In this document: positions 1 through 7,469 of the stretch, piece after piece | How the letters are laid out: each line of letters opens with the position of its first letter | Position numbering within the stretch: the stretch's first letter is position 1 | From: Opitutia bacterium UBA5964 | Lineage (GTDB): Bacteria; Verrucomicrobiota; Verrucomicrobiia; Opitutales; Coraliomargaritaceae | NCBI GenBank assembly: GCA_002430605.1 | Contig: DJBY01000119.1 | Coordinates: forward strand, 2,423 to 18,341 | DNA length: 15,919 bases | Reading direction: 5' to 3' | Position numbers and translations under genes: made by a program | The notes under the pieces: generated by a model | Databases searched by the model: none | Seen by the model: only the letters and a program-made list of their open reading frames with translations | Told to the model about the DNA's origin: nothing

Positions 1-623
1 ATCATGCCCGCCATTTCGACCGTGCGGCGCAGTTGCATTTCACCCCATTGTCCGCGGACTTGCGGCGCACGCAGCGCCTGCACCAGACTGCCAGTCGTGC
101 GACTCAGCTGCACCTGCGACTCGGCCAACTGCTGCAGCTGCTGCTTCAGGCTGGCATCCGTCTGCGTGCGACGCTCCTCAATCTGGGAAACCCGCTCATT
201 GAAAACCTTCAATGCCTCACCGACTGGCTCGACCGTCTTGTTGATCGCTTGCTGGCGTTTCTCCAGATCGCCCTTCGCGCCTTCTTGATATTTCTCCAGC
301 GTGGTCTTGGCGAGATTCAGGAAGGATTCGTTGTTTTTCGACAAGGCCTCCGAAGAGAGCGCTTTAAAGCTATTCTGCAATGCGGTCTTCGCCTCCTCCA
401 GCAGCACAAGCTTCTCCGCCGCCGCCTTTAGCTCTGCCTCCCGCTGGGCTTCCACCCGTGCCAGCGCTTCCTTAGCAGCCGCTCCCTCACTGCGAACTGC
501 CTGTAATTCCGCCTGCGCGCTAGCCAAAGCAGAATCCGAGCGGATCTGCCCACTACGCAACAATACAAAGACCAAACCCGCTCCCACAAAAAGCCCAACG
601 ACTAACGCAACGATTAATTCCAT
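1..623 (-). CDS. rmuC: DNA recombination protein RmuC, N-terminal part (runs off left edge)
   Basis: The reverse strand from the ATG at 623 reads open to the window edge, giving 207 residues. Residues about 2-22 form one hydrophobic membrane anchor (MELIVALVVGLFVGAGLVF). A long Ala/Glu/Gln/Lys-rich coiled coil follows, to about residue 190. The last visible residues, APQVRGQWGEMQLRRTVEMA, match the conserved start of the RmuC nuclease-like domain (typically RG.WGE.QL). RmuC is a membrane-anchored protein that limits recombination at inverted repeats; its PD-(D/E)XK-like core would lie outside the window. The gene is divergent from the SOUL gene across a 150-bp gap. The identification rests on the anchor, coiled coil and WGE motif together. 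Confidence 0.88.
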   Translation of the reverse strand, partial: MELIVALVVGLFVGAGLVFVLLRSGQIRSDSALASAQAELQAVRSEGAAAKEALARVEAQREAELKAAAEKLVLLEEAKTALQNSFKALSSEALSKNNESFLNLAKTTLEKYQEGAKGDLEKRQQAINKTVEPVGEALKVFNERVSQIEERRTQTDASLKQQLQQLAESQVQLSRTTGSLVQALRAPQVRGQWGEMQLRRTVEMAGM

Positions 624-685
624 GCGCTCACTTCAGACAGGATCCGCAAAACTGGCAACGGCGGAATTAAAGCGGCTTGTAAGGT

Positions 686-713
686 TTGCCGCCGAAATCT
701 GTTTTTTTAATAT
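686..713 (+). promoter_or_regulatory. possible sigma70-type promoter for the SOUL-family gene
   Basis: In the 150-bp gap between rmuC and the SOUL gene, TTGCCG (686-691) and TAATAT (708-713) are separated by 16 bases. Each matches 4 of 6 consensus bases. They lie about 60 bp before the ATG at 774. A T7 run sits between them. This is a weak pattern match only. Confidence 0.25.
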
Positions 714-773
714 CACCGAATCACGCGCTTTGCACAACATCGCCGCATACTACTATTCTGTCTTCCCCATCCC

Positions 774-1325
774 ATGAAACTCGTTCAACTCACCCTTCTG
801 GCTCTGCTTCTTTTTCAACCCATGTCTGCTTACGAAAGCGCTTTCGCCCGAACCGATGTCGACACGATCGAGATTAAAACGATCCCAGCGGCGCGACTGC
901 TCGCCTCTCAATCCGACAAAAGCTATTTCGAGGCCAATAACGGGCTCTTTCGCCCCTTGTTTCGTTATATTCAAGCCAACGACATCGCGATGACCACACC
1001 CGTCGAAGCGGCGATCGAGCCCGGCATCATGTATTTCTATGTCGGCTCGGACTACGCCGACCTAGAGCTCAAAGACACCGACGAAGTCACCATCATCGAC
1101 CTGCCCGAACGCACCGTCCTCAGCCTGGGCGTGCGCGGCGGGTACAGTGCCAAGAACTTTCACAAAGGCCAAGCACAGCTGCTCACGTACCTTTCCGAGC
1201 AGGATGAATGGGTCGCCACCGGTCCCGCCCGTGCGATTTATTGGAATAGCCCCTTTATGCCAGGTATCTTCAAACGCTCCGAAATCCACATCCCTGTGAC
1301 TAAAAGCACCACCGAAGAGAAGTAG
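774..1325 (+). CDS. SOUL family heme-binding protein, exported
   Basis: This 183-residue protein has an N-terminal hydrophobic segment (LVQLTLLALLLFQPMSA) that looks like a Sec signal peptide, so it probably acts in the periplasm. The rest fits the SOUL/HBP family. It begins with the usual strand (DTIEIKTIPAARLLAS), contains an AMTTPVEAAIEPG segment corresponding to the family's 'M(T/A)TPV' region, and ends with YWNSPFMPGIFKRSEIHIPV, resembling the family's C-terminal 'YnpPf.p.f.RrNEv' block. SOUL proteins bind heme or tetrapyrroles in some lineages, but their bacterial role is mostly unknown. The gene stands alone; the next gene is convergent. No strong ribosome binding site precedes the ATG at 774. 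Confidence 0.82.
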   Translation: MKLVQLTLLALLLFQPMSAYESAFARTDVDTIEIKTIPAARLLASQSDKSYFEANNGLFRPLFRYIQANDIAMTTPVEAAIEPGIMYFYVGSDYADLELKDTDEVTIIDLPERTVLSLGVRGGYSAKNFHKGQAQLLTYLSEQDEWVATGPARAIYWNSPFMPGIFKRSEIHIPVTKSTTEEK

Positions 1326-1333
1326 CCACTCCG

Positions 1334-1540
1334 CTACAACTTCCAGTGAGTTCCTTCAAAGCAAACAGGCTTCGTTCCCCTATATAATTTCGCAGCCTCG
1401 GTCGCAAAACGAGCATAGCGCTCACGGGCTTCAGCCGTCGGAGCAACAATGCGCTCGTTATAGCTCAACGGAGGCTCTTCCAGTGGGACACTCCCCACGC
1501 GCAACCACTCCGCACGCTCACTCTCCGTTAATTTCGCCAT
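1334..1540 (-). CDS. small hypothetical protein paired with the upstream nucleotidyltransferase
   Basis: I do not recognise this family. The 68-residue product is charged and soluble, with no signal or membrane segment. It starts MAKLTESERAEWL, has an Ala/Glu/Arg-rich helical middle (TAEARERYARFATEAAKLY), and ends in an aromatic, basic stretch (CFEGTHWKL). Its ATG at 1540 lies inside the end of the upstream nucleotidyltransferase gene, with a 23-base overlap in another frame. This suggests translational coupling and a functional pair, possibly toxin-antitoxin-like, but that role is inference from size and overlap only. The overlap makes a chance ORF less likely. Confidence 0.6.
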   Translation of the reverse strand: MAKLTESERAEWLRVGSVPLEEPPLSYNERIVAPTAEARERYARFATEAAKLYRGTKPVCFEGTHWKL

Positions 1541-2081
1541 ACCATACTTTCATCTCCTCAACTCGATCCGTCAAACCAAAGAGCGCCAGATAGTCAGTCA
1601 ACAACTCCCAATCCAGAGCTAATTGCTGCTCAGCTGAGACTTCGACCAACATCCGTATATCTGACCAATCTTTGGTCATCCGCCTAGGATTATTCACCGT
1701 CGCTTGCACTTTGAGCCCGATAATATCCTCAACCTGCACCACTGGCAAAGTCACGCCCTCTGCGACCGAAAGCCGATCCGCCCGATCCAGCATGCCAAGT
1801 GTAGGCCCCCGAAATGCGTGCAATATATCAATCCGCCCCAAACTCAAATTATCTGAGGAGTAATGGGATACGTTCTCATTACGAAACGCCCTAGTGTAGC
1901 CCAAATCGCAGAAGATCTCATCACTCCGATCCAAATCATCTAACATTAAGATAAAATCCAAATCGATCGTCGCACGCTGCACGCCTCGCAGAGCCATCGC
2001 AAAACCATCAATCAAAGCATATCTGACCGACGCCTTATCCAAGGCGCGACACACACTGTCGATCACTTTAACAAAATCCAT
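1518..2081 (-). CDS. AbiEii/DUF6036-like nucleotidyltransferase
   Basis: This 187-residue protein carries the pattern of small nucleotidyltransferase-fold proteins. YALIDGFAMALRGVQRATID (residues 21-40) corresponds to the family's 'GG.A....G..R.T.D.D' signature, with acidic D40 and D42. A likely third acidic residue is in GRIDIL (D85). A later EDIIGLKVQA block (about 118-127) and KDWSDIRML (about 138-145) match the 'ED...K...KD..D' C-terminal motif seen in AbiEii-type proteins. The first Gly of the usual GG is Asp here (D25). Relatives include AbiEii toxins and housekeeping proteins of unknown substrate, so the function is not fixed. No AbiEi-type antitoxin is seen; the only partner is the overlapping 68-residue ORF. 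Confidence 0.75.
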   Translation of the reverse strand: MDFVKVIDSVCRALDKASVRYALIDGFAMALRGVQRATIDLDFILMLDDLDRSDEIFCDLGYTRAFRNENVSHYSSDNLSLGRIDILHAFRGPTLGMLDRADRLSVAEGVTLPVVQVEDIIGLKVQATVNNPRRMTKDWSDIRMLVEVSAEQQLALDWELLTDYLALFGLTDRVEEMKVWYGEINGE

Positions 2082-2182
2082 CTAAGTAAACACGAGAAAC
2101 CACGAACCCGACGAAGTCCACGCCGAAAATCCCTTCGCCCTAAAGCTTTACAAGTACTCGTCTCAGTTTCAGTTTTCCTTAT

Positions 2183-2764
2183 ATGCTTTTAAGAGTCACA
2201 CAATACGGCGAACCCATCCTACGCAAAGTCGGCGACCCGATTACAGAATTTGATGACGCGCTCGCGCAACTCGCCGACGACATGGTCGACACCATGTATG
2301 ACGAAGACGGCATCGGCCTGGCCGCGCAACAAGTTGGCCTCGCACTGCAATTCTGCGTGATGGACGTGCGCCCGCCCGAAGGCGAAAAGCCCGAGTTCGA
2401 TTATAGCTTCGACGGCAAACAGCCGCCACTCGATCTGATTATGCCGATGGCATTGGCAAATCCGAAAGTCACGATCATCGACCCAAGTGAAGATGTTTAC
2501 GAAGAAGGCTGCCTCTCCTTCCCTGATGTTCGCGGCAATGTCACCCGCCCGATCGGCGTGCGCTGCGAGTTTCAAGACACCGAAGGCAACACCCACATCC
2601 TCGAAGCCAACGGCCTACTCGGCCGCTGCATCCTGCACGAAACCGATCACCTTAACGGCGAGCTCTTTATCGACAAGATGGACAAGCGCGATCTGCAGCG
2701 CATGACGCCACGCATCAAAAAGATCAAGCGCACCAGCCGCGACTTTTTGAAGATACAGAAGTAG
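2183..2764 (+). CDS. def: peptide deformylase
   Basis: This 193-residue protein removes the N-formyl group from nascent proteins in the cytoplasm. All three family motifs are present: GIGLAAQQ (residues 43-50), EGCLSFP (108-114) and HETDH (152-156). C110, H152 and H156 are the expected metal ligands and E153 the catalytic acid. Between motifs 1 and 2 there is a Pro/Glu-rich insert (about residues 63-88) longer than in the E. coli enzyme, so the protein is longer than the usual 165-170 residues. The methionyl-tRNA formyltransferase gene (fmt) that often adjoins def is absent. The gene stands alone after a 101-bp gap that shows no clear promoter or Shine-Dalgarno sequence. Confidence 0.96.
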   Translation: MLLRVTQYGEPILRKVGDPITEFDDALAQLADDMVDTMYDEDGIGLAAQQVGLALQFCVMDVRPPEGEKPEFDYSFDGKQPPLDLIMPMALANPKVTIIDPSEDVYEEGCLSFPDVRGNVTRPIGVRCEFQDTEGNTHILEANGLLGRCILHETDHLNGELFIDKMDKRDLQRMTPRIKKIKRTSRDFLKIQK

Positions 2765-2811
2765 GCGGCCTCGATTCGGAAGTTAAAAGCCAAATAAGCC
2801 CGAAGTTGTAG

Positions 2812-2878
2812 AACACGCTTCTGCGCGACAGTGTCCTGCATCGCTTAAAAAAGCGACGAGGGAAGCGCCGAGCGTGTT
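2812..2878. repeat. nested inverted repeat downstream of def
   Basis: An outer perfect 8-bp pair (AACACGCT 2812-2819 with AGCGTGTT 2871-2878) encloses an inner 6-bp hairpin, TCGCTT-AAAA-AAGCGA (2841-2856). It lies between def and the small lipoprotein gene. It could be the def terminator region, but no T-run follows the outer arm. It could also be a decayed palindromic element. Confidence 0.4.
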
Positions 2879-2912
2879 AACAGACCAAATCCAATTTGTC
2901 CTTTTACAGAAA

Positions 2913-3023
2913 ATGAAACACATCACCTCACTCTCCGCACTCGCGCTCCTTTCCCTCGGGCTATTTGCCCTCACTGGTTGCACGAGCACTGAGCTAAAAG
3001 ACGGCACAGATGACAAGAACTAG
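2913..3023 (+). CDS. small lipoprotein, 36 residues
   Basis: This short ORF encodes a complete lipoprotein signal peptide. A basic start (MKH) is followed by a hydrophobic stretch (SLSALALLSLGLFAL) and a canonical lipobox, LTGC, with the lipidated Cys at residue 23. The mature peptide would be only about 14 residues (CTSTELKDGTDDKN), all polar and acidic. Size and layout resemble entericidin-like or other tiny envelope lipoproteins, but there is no sequence match I can name. The lipobox in the right place is strong evidence that it is real despite its size. Confidence 0.65.
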   Translation: MKHITSLSALALLSLGLFALTGCTSTELKDGTDDKN

Positions 3024-3100
3024 CTCCAATGCCAAGGAGCGACGCAGCAAAAGAATACGCCGCGCATACCACTCCCAAAGGCGACAAAATAGAATCGAGC

Positions 3101-3421
3101 CTAGATCGCGTGCTCAATCACCCATGAACGAGGCCCATTGTAAGACTCGACCTTAGGCTTCTGACGATGGCTCGGAGGGATCAAGCCAGGCGCCTCGTGT
3201 CCGCAATTAACACTGCAGATATGTGGCTCAAACTGACTCTTAATATTGCGCTCGATCGCCTTCTTCTTCGCCGGATCCATATGCGAGACCTTAGCCATGG
3301 AGAAAGCCCGCATCGATAGCTTCCCACACTCAGGGCAAGGAGCCGGATGCTTCCGCAGCCCCATAGGACGCATGAGCTCGAAGAGACCATGCGCTTCACA
3401 GTTGTATTCAAAAAGTGTCAT
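3101..3421 (-). CDS. fmdB: FmdB-like zinc-ribbon protein
   Basis: This 106-residue protein starts with the FmdB layout: MTLFEYNCEAHGLFE, then CPECGK, so C8, H11 and the CPEC pair form a putative zinc ribbon. Its C-terminus, GPRSWVIEHAI, matches the tail typical of longer FmdB proteins. In Methylophilus, FmdB is a proposed regulator of the formamidase operon. Here it follows fmdA on the same strand after 93 bp, which supports the name. Its molecular function is not settled in the family. Four further Cys/His residues (HICSVNCGH, about residues 67-75) could make a second metal site. Confidence 0.82.
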   Translation of the reverse strand: MTLFEYNCEAHGLFELMRPMGLRKHPAPCPECGKLSMRAFSMAKVSHMDPAKKKAIERNIKSQFEPHICSVNCGHEAPGLIPPSHRQKPKVESYNGPRSWVIEHAI

Positions 3422-3438
3422 TTCAAAAAATAGGTTAA

Positions 3439-3444
3439 ATTATA
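3439..3444 (-). promoter_or_regulatory. possible -10 element for fmdB
   Basis: On the reverse strand a perfect TATAAT lies 17 bp before the fmdB ATG, within CTTTTTATAATTTAACC. No good -35 hexamer sits at 16-18 bp, so fmdB may be read mainly from the operon with this as a minor internal start. Confidence 0.25.
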
Positions 3445-3460
3445 AAAAGAAGGGATCAGC

Positions 3461-3496
3461 CAGTGCTGCAAAACTCCATTTGCTAAAACAGCACTG
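3461..3496 (-). terminator. possible terminator or attenuator hairpin between fmdA and fmdB
   Basis: An 8-bp perfect inverted repeat (CAGTGCTG 3461-3468, CAGCACTG 3489-3496) with a 20-base loop follows the fmdA stop codon. On the reverse strand it is followed about 10 bases later by TTCTTTTT. The long loop and offset T-run make it a weak, perhaps partial, terminator that would reduce fmdB expression relative to fmdA. Confidence 0.35.
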
Positions 3497-3514
3497 ACCT
3501 CTCCCTAAGAAAAA

Positions 3515-4732
3515 CTATGCCTTCGCTAAGTCTGTGCCAGGAGTGACTTCCGCCTTCGGTCCTTCAGCATTCGGCTTAATATTAAAGTCGAAGATGTCGG
3601 TCGGTAAGAAGAGTGTCGCGCAGGCATTCGGAATATCGACAATACCACTGATATGCCCCTCGATTGGTGCTGTGCCCAAGATCGCATACGCTTGCTCTCC
3701 CGTGTATCCGAATTTCTTCATATACTCGATCGCATTGAGGCAGGCTTGGCGGTAAGCGACATTCACATCCAAGTAATGCTGTTTACCATTCTCATCGACT
3801 GAGATGCCTTCGAAGATCAGATAATTACTGTAGCGAGGCTCCATTGGGCTCGGCTCAAAAATCGGATTCACCACTCCGTATTTCTCAACGCCCTTCTTAA
3901 TCAAGCTCACGCGAATATCAAGATAGCCAGCCATCTCGATCGCACCACAGAACGTGATCTCTCCATCACCTTGCGAGAAGTGGAGGTCTCCCATCGAGAG
4001 CCCACCACCTTCAACATAGACAGGAAAATAAACCTTCGATCCGCGTGTCAGATTTTTTATATCACAATTACCACCATGCTCACGAGGCGGCACAGTGCGC
4101 GCCGCTTCCTTCGCTGCTTCAGCCGCTTCAGCGGGCGCCATACGTCCCATGTGTGCAGTTTCTGGATACGGCAACGCTGCCAACGGTGGCACACGCTCCG
4201 GATCTGTATCAAACAGTTCCTTCTCACGTATATTCCAATCATCCAGAAGTTTTTGCGATGGCAAGCAACCAATCAAGCCTGGATGCATGATACCGACAAA
4301 CTCTACATTTGGAATGTGACGCGACGAGGTTTTGATACCGTGAAAATCCCAACACGCCTTACGCGCATCTGGATATTGATCAGTCAAGAAACCGCCGCCA
4401 TTTTCTTTGGCAAACAATCCGGTGAAACCCCAATCGGCTTCATCTGCCACGCCAACGTCCAAAATCTCGACCACCATCAAGTCACCAGGCTCTGCACCTT
4501 TTACCCCGATCGGCCCACTCAGATAGTGCACTTTGGTGAGATCCACTTCCTGAATGTCAGTGGCATCATCATCATTGCTGATCTGCCCACCAGTCCAGTC
4601 GACACACTCCACGCGAAATTCATCACCTGGATTTACCATTGCGACCATAGGAATGTCAGGATGCCAGCGATTGTGCAGGACGTCCTGTTCTTCCGGTGGG
4701 AGATTTAGATCAACTTTAATTAACGTTTTCAT
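3515..4732 (-). CDS. fmdA: formamidase (FmdA/AmdA acetamidase-formamidase family)
   Basis: This 405-residue cytosolic enzyme is nearly the same length as Methylophilus formamidase (about 407). It is expected to hydrolyse formamide to formate and ammonia. Typical family blocks are HNRWHPDIP near the N-terminus, PGDEFRVECVDWTGGQI, VHYLSGPIGVKGAEPGDL, FHGI...RHIPNVEFVGIMHPG, PPREHGGNCDIKNLTRGS and GGGLSMGDLHFSQGDGEITF. The last two carry the conserved Glu/His residues and the glycine-rich HGGN loop of the family. It sits 58 bp after urtE on the same strand and before fmdB, so it belongs to the urea/amide uptake operon. Close relatives act on acetamide or other short amides, so the exact substrate is inferred. 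Confidence 0.93.
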   Translation of the reverse strand: MKTLIKVDLNLPPEEQDVLHNRWHPDIPMVAMVNPGDEFRVECVDWTGGQISNDDDATDIQEVDLTKVHYLSGPIGVKGAEPGDLMVVEILDVGVADEADWGFTGLFAKENGGGFLTDQYPDARKACWDFHGIKTSSRHIPNVEFVGIMHPGLIGCLPSQKLLDDWNIREKELFDTDPERVPPLAALPYPETAHMGRMAPAEAAEAAKEAARTVPPREHGGNCDIKNLTRGSKVYFPVYVEGGGLSMGDLHFSQGDGEITFCGAIEMAGYLDIRVSLIKKGVEKYGVVNPIFEPSPMEPRYSNYLIFEGISVDENGKQHYLDVNVAYRQACLNAIEYMKKFGYTGEQAYAILGTAPIEGHISGIVDIPNACATLFLPTDIFDFNIKPNAEGPKAEVTPGTDLAKA

Positions 4733-4790
4733 GATTACTTTCTATTGTTCGTGTTTATACTATGTCCTATTCATTCCTTTTGCTTTCATA

Positions 4791-5483
4791 CTATACGGAG
4801 AGAAACTTCTTTATCTTTTCGGCATCCACATCAGCCCGCGGGCTCGAGTGAACGATGGATCCACCCTCCATGACTAGAAACCTGTCGCAGGAATCTAAGG
4901 TAAAAGAAAGCACCTGTTCAGCGACGATGATGGAAATATTATGCATGTCTCTGATCGTCTTCAGGGTGCGTGCCATCTCTTTAATAATTGAGGGCTGGAT
5001 ACCTTCGGTCGGCTCATCCAACAGGAGCACCTTAGGCTCAGTCACCAACGCGCGGGCAATCGCCAGCTGCTGTTGTTGACCGCCAGATAGATTACCACCT
5101 TTACGTTTTCCCATTTCATGTAGAACTGGAAATAGCTCGTAGATATAATCCGGTATATCTTTAGATTTTGCGGTTTCGAGTCCGACACGGATGTTATCCG
5201 TAACCGTCATCGTCGGATAGATCATACGCCCCTGCGGCACGTATGCTAAACCTGCGCGCACACGCTTATAACTCGGCTCATGCGCGACCTCAACATCATC
5301 AATCTTGATACTACTTTTAGGGCCACAGCCAAGCACGCCTATAATGGATTTGAAGAGCGTTGTCTTGCCCATACCATTACGCCCCATCACCGCGAGAATT
5401 TCGCCTTGCTCAAGCTCTAGGTTCAAGCCCCCGATCACTTCACTTTCGCCGTAGCTTACTTTTAAGTCTTTTATAGATAACAT
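4791..5483 (-). CDS. urtE: urea ABC transporter ATP-binding subunit UrtE
   Basis: This 230-residue ATPase of the branched-chain amino acid type (LivF-like) energises urea uptake. The Walker A motif is GRNGMGKTT (about residues 34-42), the Q-loop region is YVPQGRMIYP, the signature is LSGGQQQQLAIARAL, and Walker B is KVLLLDEPTEGIQPSII. The EGIQPSII extension and GRMIYPTMTV segment are characteristic of UrtE rather than LivF. It starts 21 bp after urtD and is followed by fmdA, so it is the last transporter gene of the run. Confidence 0.95.
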   Translation of the reverse strand: MLSIKDLKVSYGESEVIGGLNLELEQGEILAVMGRNGMGKTTLFKSIIGVLGCGPKSSIKIDDVEVAHEPSYKRVRAGLAYVPQGRMIYPTMTVTDNIRVGLETAKSKDIPDYIYELFPVLHEMGKRKGGNLSGGQQQQLAIARALVTEPKVLLLDEPTEGIQPSIIKEMARTLKTIRDMHNISIIVAEQVLSFTLDSCDRFLVMEGGSIVHSSPRADVDAEKIKKFLSV

Positions 5484-5504
5484 AATTTTATCAATGATTA
5501 CTGG

Positions 5505-6251
5505 TTAGTGCCCGAGATACACTTCCTGGACCGTCGGATCATTCCTGACTTCGTCCATCGTGCCTTCTTTTATAATCTTGCCTAAGTGTAAAACAGTAAC
5601 TCTATCGGCGATTTTTGCCACAAAGTCCATGTCATGCTCAACCACAACGATCGAGCGTTCCTTCGCTATTTTACGTAGCAGCAGAGCAGTCGCATCACGC
5701 TCCTTTGCAGTCATGCCCGCAACAGGCTCATCAAGCATCACCAGCTCTGAATCCTGCACCAGCAACATACCGATTTCTAACCACTGCTTCTGCCCATGAC
5801 TCAGCAATTCTGCCGGCAACTCCAGCATGTCTTGCAGAAAGATTTCTTCCGCAATGTTACAAATCCGAGTGACGACTTCTTCGCTGCGTTTAAATCCCAG
5901 AGAACCTAAAACATTACGCCCCCATGGATATGATATTTCCAGATTCTCGAAAACAGTCAGCTTTTCATAAATAGACGGCGTCTGAAACTTCCGACCGATA
6001 CCGGCGCGAACGATCTCGTGCTCCCGCATGGTAGTCAGCTCAACATTTTTGTAGCGGATACTGCCCGACGTCGACTTCGTCTTGCCACTGATCAAGTCCA
6101 ACACCGTGGTCTTACCTGCACCATTGGGACCAATAATGACTCGGAGCTCCCCTTTGTCGACATACAGCGTCAACGCATCGACTGCCTTGAATCCATCAAA
6201 ACTCACAGTTAAGTCTTCGATCGCTAATAGAAAATCTGTATCACTTGGCAT
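5505..6251 (-). CDS. urtD: urea ABC transporter ATP-binding subunit UrtD
   Basis: This 248-residue ATPase pairs with UrtE under the membrane. Walker A is GPNGAGKTT (about residues 40-48), the Q-loop region is GRKFQTPSIYEKLTVFEN, and the signature is LSHGQKQWLEIGMLL, where the SHGQKQWLEIG form is a UrtD hallmark. Walker B is ELVMLDEPVAGMT and the H-loop is VVVEHDMDFV. Its start overlaps the end of urtC by 11 bases, which points to coupled translation. Confidence 0.95.
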   Translation of the reverse strand: MPSDTDFLLAIEDLTVSFDGFKAVDALTLYVDKGELRVIIGPNGAGKTTVLDLISGKTKSTSGSIRYKNVELTTMREHEIVRAGIGRKFQTPSIYEKLTVFENLEISYPWGRNVLGSLGFKRSEEVVTRICNIAEEIFLQDMLELPAELLSHGQKQWLEIGMLLVQDSELVMLDEPVAGMTAKERDATALLLRKIAKERSIVVVEHDMDFVAKIADRVTVLHLGKIIKEGTMDEVRNDPTVQEVYLGH

Positions 6252-7443
6252 CTGGCACCTCCTTTTCGAACTCAGTTATAGTTGGTATCACTTCGGACTC
6301 GTTGGAAGCTATCGGTGACTTGGACAATATTCTACCAAACCACACTTTGACGTGGTCATGATAAAGACCGGCCAGGCCCTTAGGTAAAAAGAGCACAATC
6401 ACGATAAACGAAGCACCATAGAGGAACATCCATAAGTTCGGATAGGCCTCCGAAAAGGCTGCTTTTGCGGATAAGACTGCAAGCGCTCCATAGACCGCCC
6501 CGAAGATACTTTCACGTCCCCCGACTGCCGTGAAGATGACCATGTCGATCGATGGTTGAATGCCGATCAAGTTGGGCGACATAAATCCGACCTGCAGGGT
6601 GAACAGCGCCCCCCCGATAGAGGTAATCACAGCAGCGAAGCAAAATATAAAAACTTTAAACGAAGTGATGTTATATCCGGAGAATCGAACGCGTGCCTCT
6701 TTATCGCGCTGTGCGACGAGGACACGCCCCAAGCGTGTCGATATAACATAGCGACTGAGCAACACGCAGCCGAGTAACAAGAACACACAGACAAAATATA
6801 AGATGTATTGGGAAGACTCCTCTCGGATGTCCCAGCCGTTGAGCGTCTTCAGATCAGTCATGCCGTTGATACCCCCAAAGTAACCTTGATTACCGACAAT
6901 AAAATACCACGCACACGCCACCATCGATTGTGTCAGAATCGCGAAGACCACTCCAGTCACTCGCCCCTTGAAATAGAACACACTCATCACAAATGCTAAC
7001 AGAGCGGGTAGAATCAGAATGAGCATCACCGTCAGAGAGAAGCTCTTAAACGGATACCAAAACAGCGGCAATTCAGTGATCTGATTCCAATCCATAAAAT
7101 CAGGTATCCCTGGTGTCGTTTGGATCGCAGTCGTGACTGGGTCGGAAGCTTCTAACTTGAGGAACATCCCCATGCAGTATCCACCAATTCCAAAGAAGAT
7201 CCCTTGCCCCAGGCTAAGTATGCCAGCCTGTCCCCAGCACATCACCAGACCGATCGCAGCGAATGCATAACAGAGATATTTCCCAGCCATGTTTAACCGA
7301 AACGGGCTGAGGCCCAGCGGTAAGATGACGAATAGAATAACAGCAAGAATGATAAAGCCGATCAGGCCTTCCTTACTTTTAAACAGTCGCTCATAGAGAA
7401 GCTTAGCAAAGCCAGCGTCTGTATATTTTTGTATAGAGTTCAT
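6241..7443 (-). CDS. urtC: urea ABC transporter permease UrtC
   Basis: This 400-residue permease of the LivM type has about eight to ten hydrophobic segments. An early one is GLIGFIILAVILFVILPLGL, and another is CWGQAGILSLGQGIFFGIGGY, which carries the conserved 'G..SLG...FFG.GGY' region. The block QRDKEARVRFSGYN followed by KVFIFCFAAVITSIGGALF matches the EAA-like cytoplasmic loop of this family. The stretch from NQITELPLFWYPF is the periplasmic segment seen in UrtC. It forms the inner-membrane channel with UrtB. It follows urtB by 26 bp and overlaps urtD by 11 bases. Confidence 0.94.
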   Translation of the reverse strand: MNSIQKYTDAGFAKLLYERLFKSKEGLIGFIILAVILFVILPLGLSPFRLNMAGKYLCYAFAAIGLVMCWGQAGILSLGQGIFFGIGGYCMGMFLKLEASDPVTTAIQTTPGIPDFMDWNQITELPLFWYPFKSFSLTVMLILILPALLAFVMSVFYFKGRVTGVVFAILTQSMVACAWYFIVGNQGYFGGINGMTDLKTLNGWDIREESSQYILYFVCVFLLLGCVLLSRYVISTRLGRVLVAQRDKEARVRFSGYNITSFKVFIFCFAAVITSIGGALFTLQVGFMSPNLIGIQPSIDMVIFTAVGGRESIFGAVYGALAVLSAKAAFSEAYPNLWMFLYGASFIVIVLFLPKGLAGLYHDHVKVWFGRILSKSPIASNESEVIPTITEFEKEVPDAK

Positions 7444-7469
7444 CTGTGTTTATATTGATTGTTATCGGG

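Noticed and set aside
33..431. Open frames on the forward strand over rmuC
   Set aside because: They are antisense to the well-supported rmuC coiled-coil region; low-complexity Leu/Arg or Ser/Ala-rich text with no family features.
671..708. Terminator-like GCGGC...GCCGC followed by T7
   Set aside because: No forward gene lies upstream to terminate, the stem is only 5 bp with an 11-base loop, and the T-run is offset by about 9 bases.
2783..3016. 77-residue reverse open frame opposite the small lipoprotein
   Set aside because: No family features, runs through the inverted repeat, and lies opposite a better-supported lipobox ORF.
3971..4708. 245-residue forward open frame opposite fmdA
   Set aside because: It is antisense to conserved formamidase blocks and its own residues show no recognisable domain or signal.
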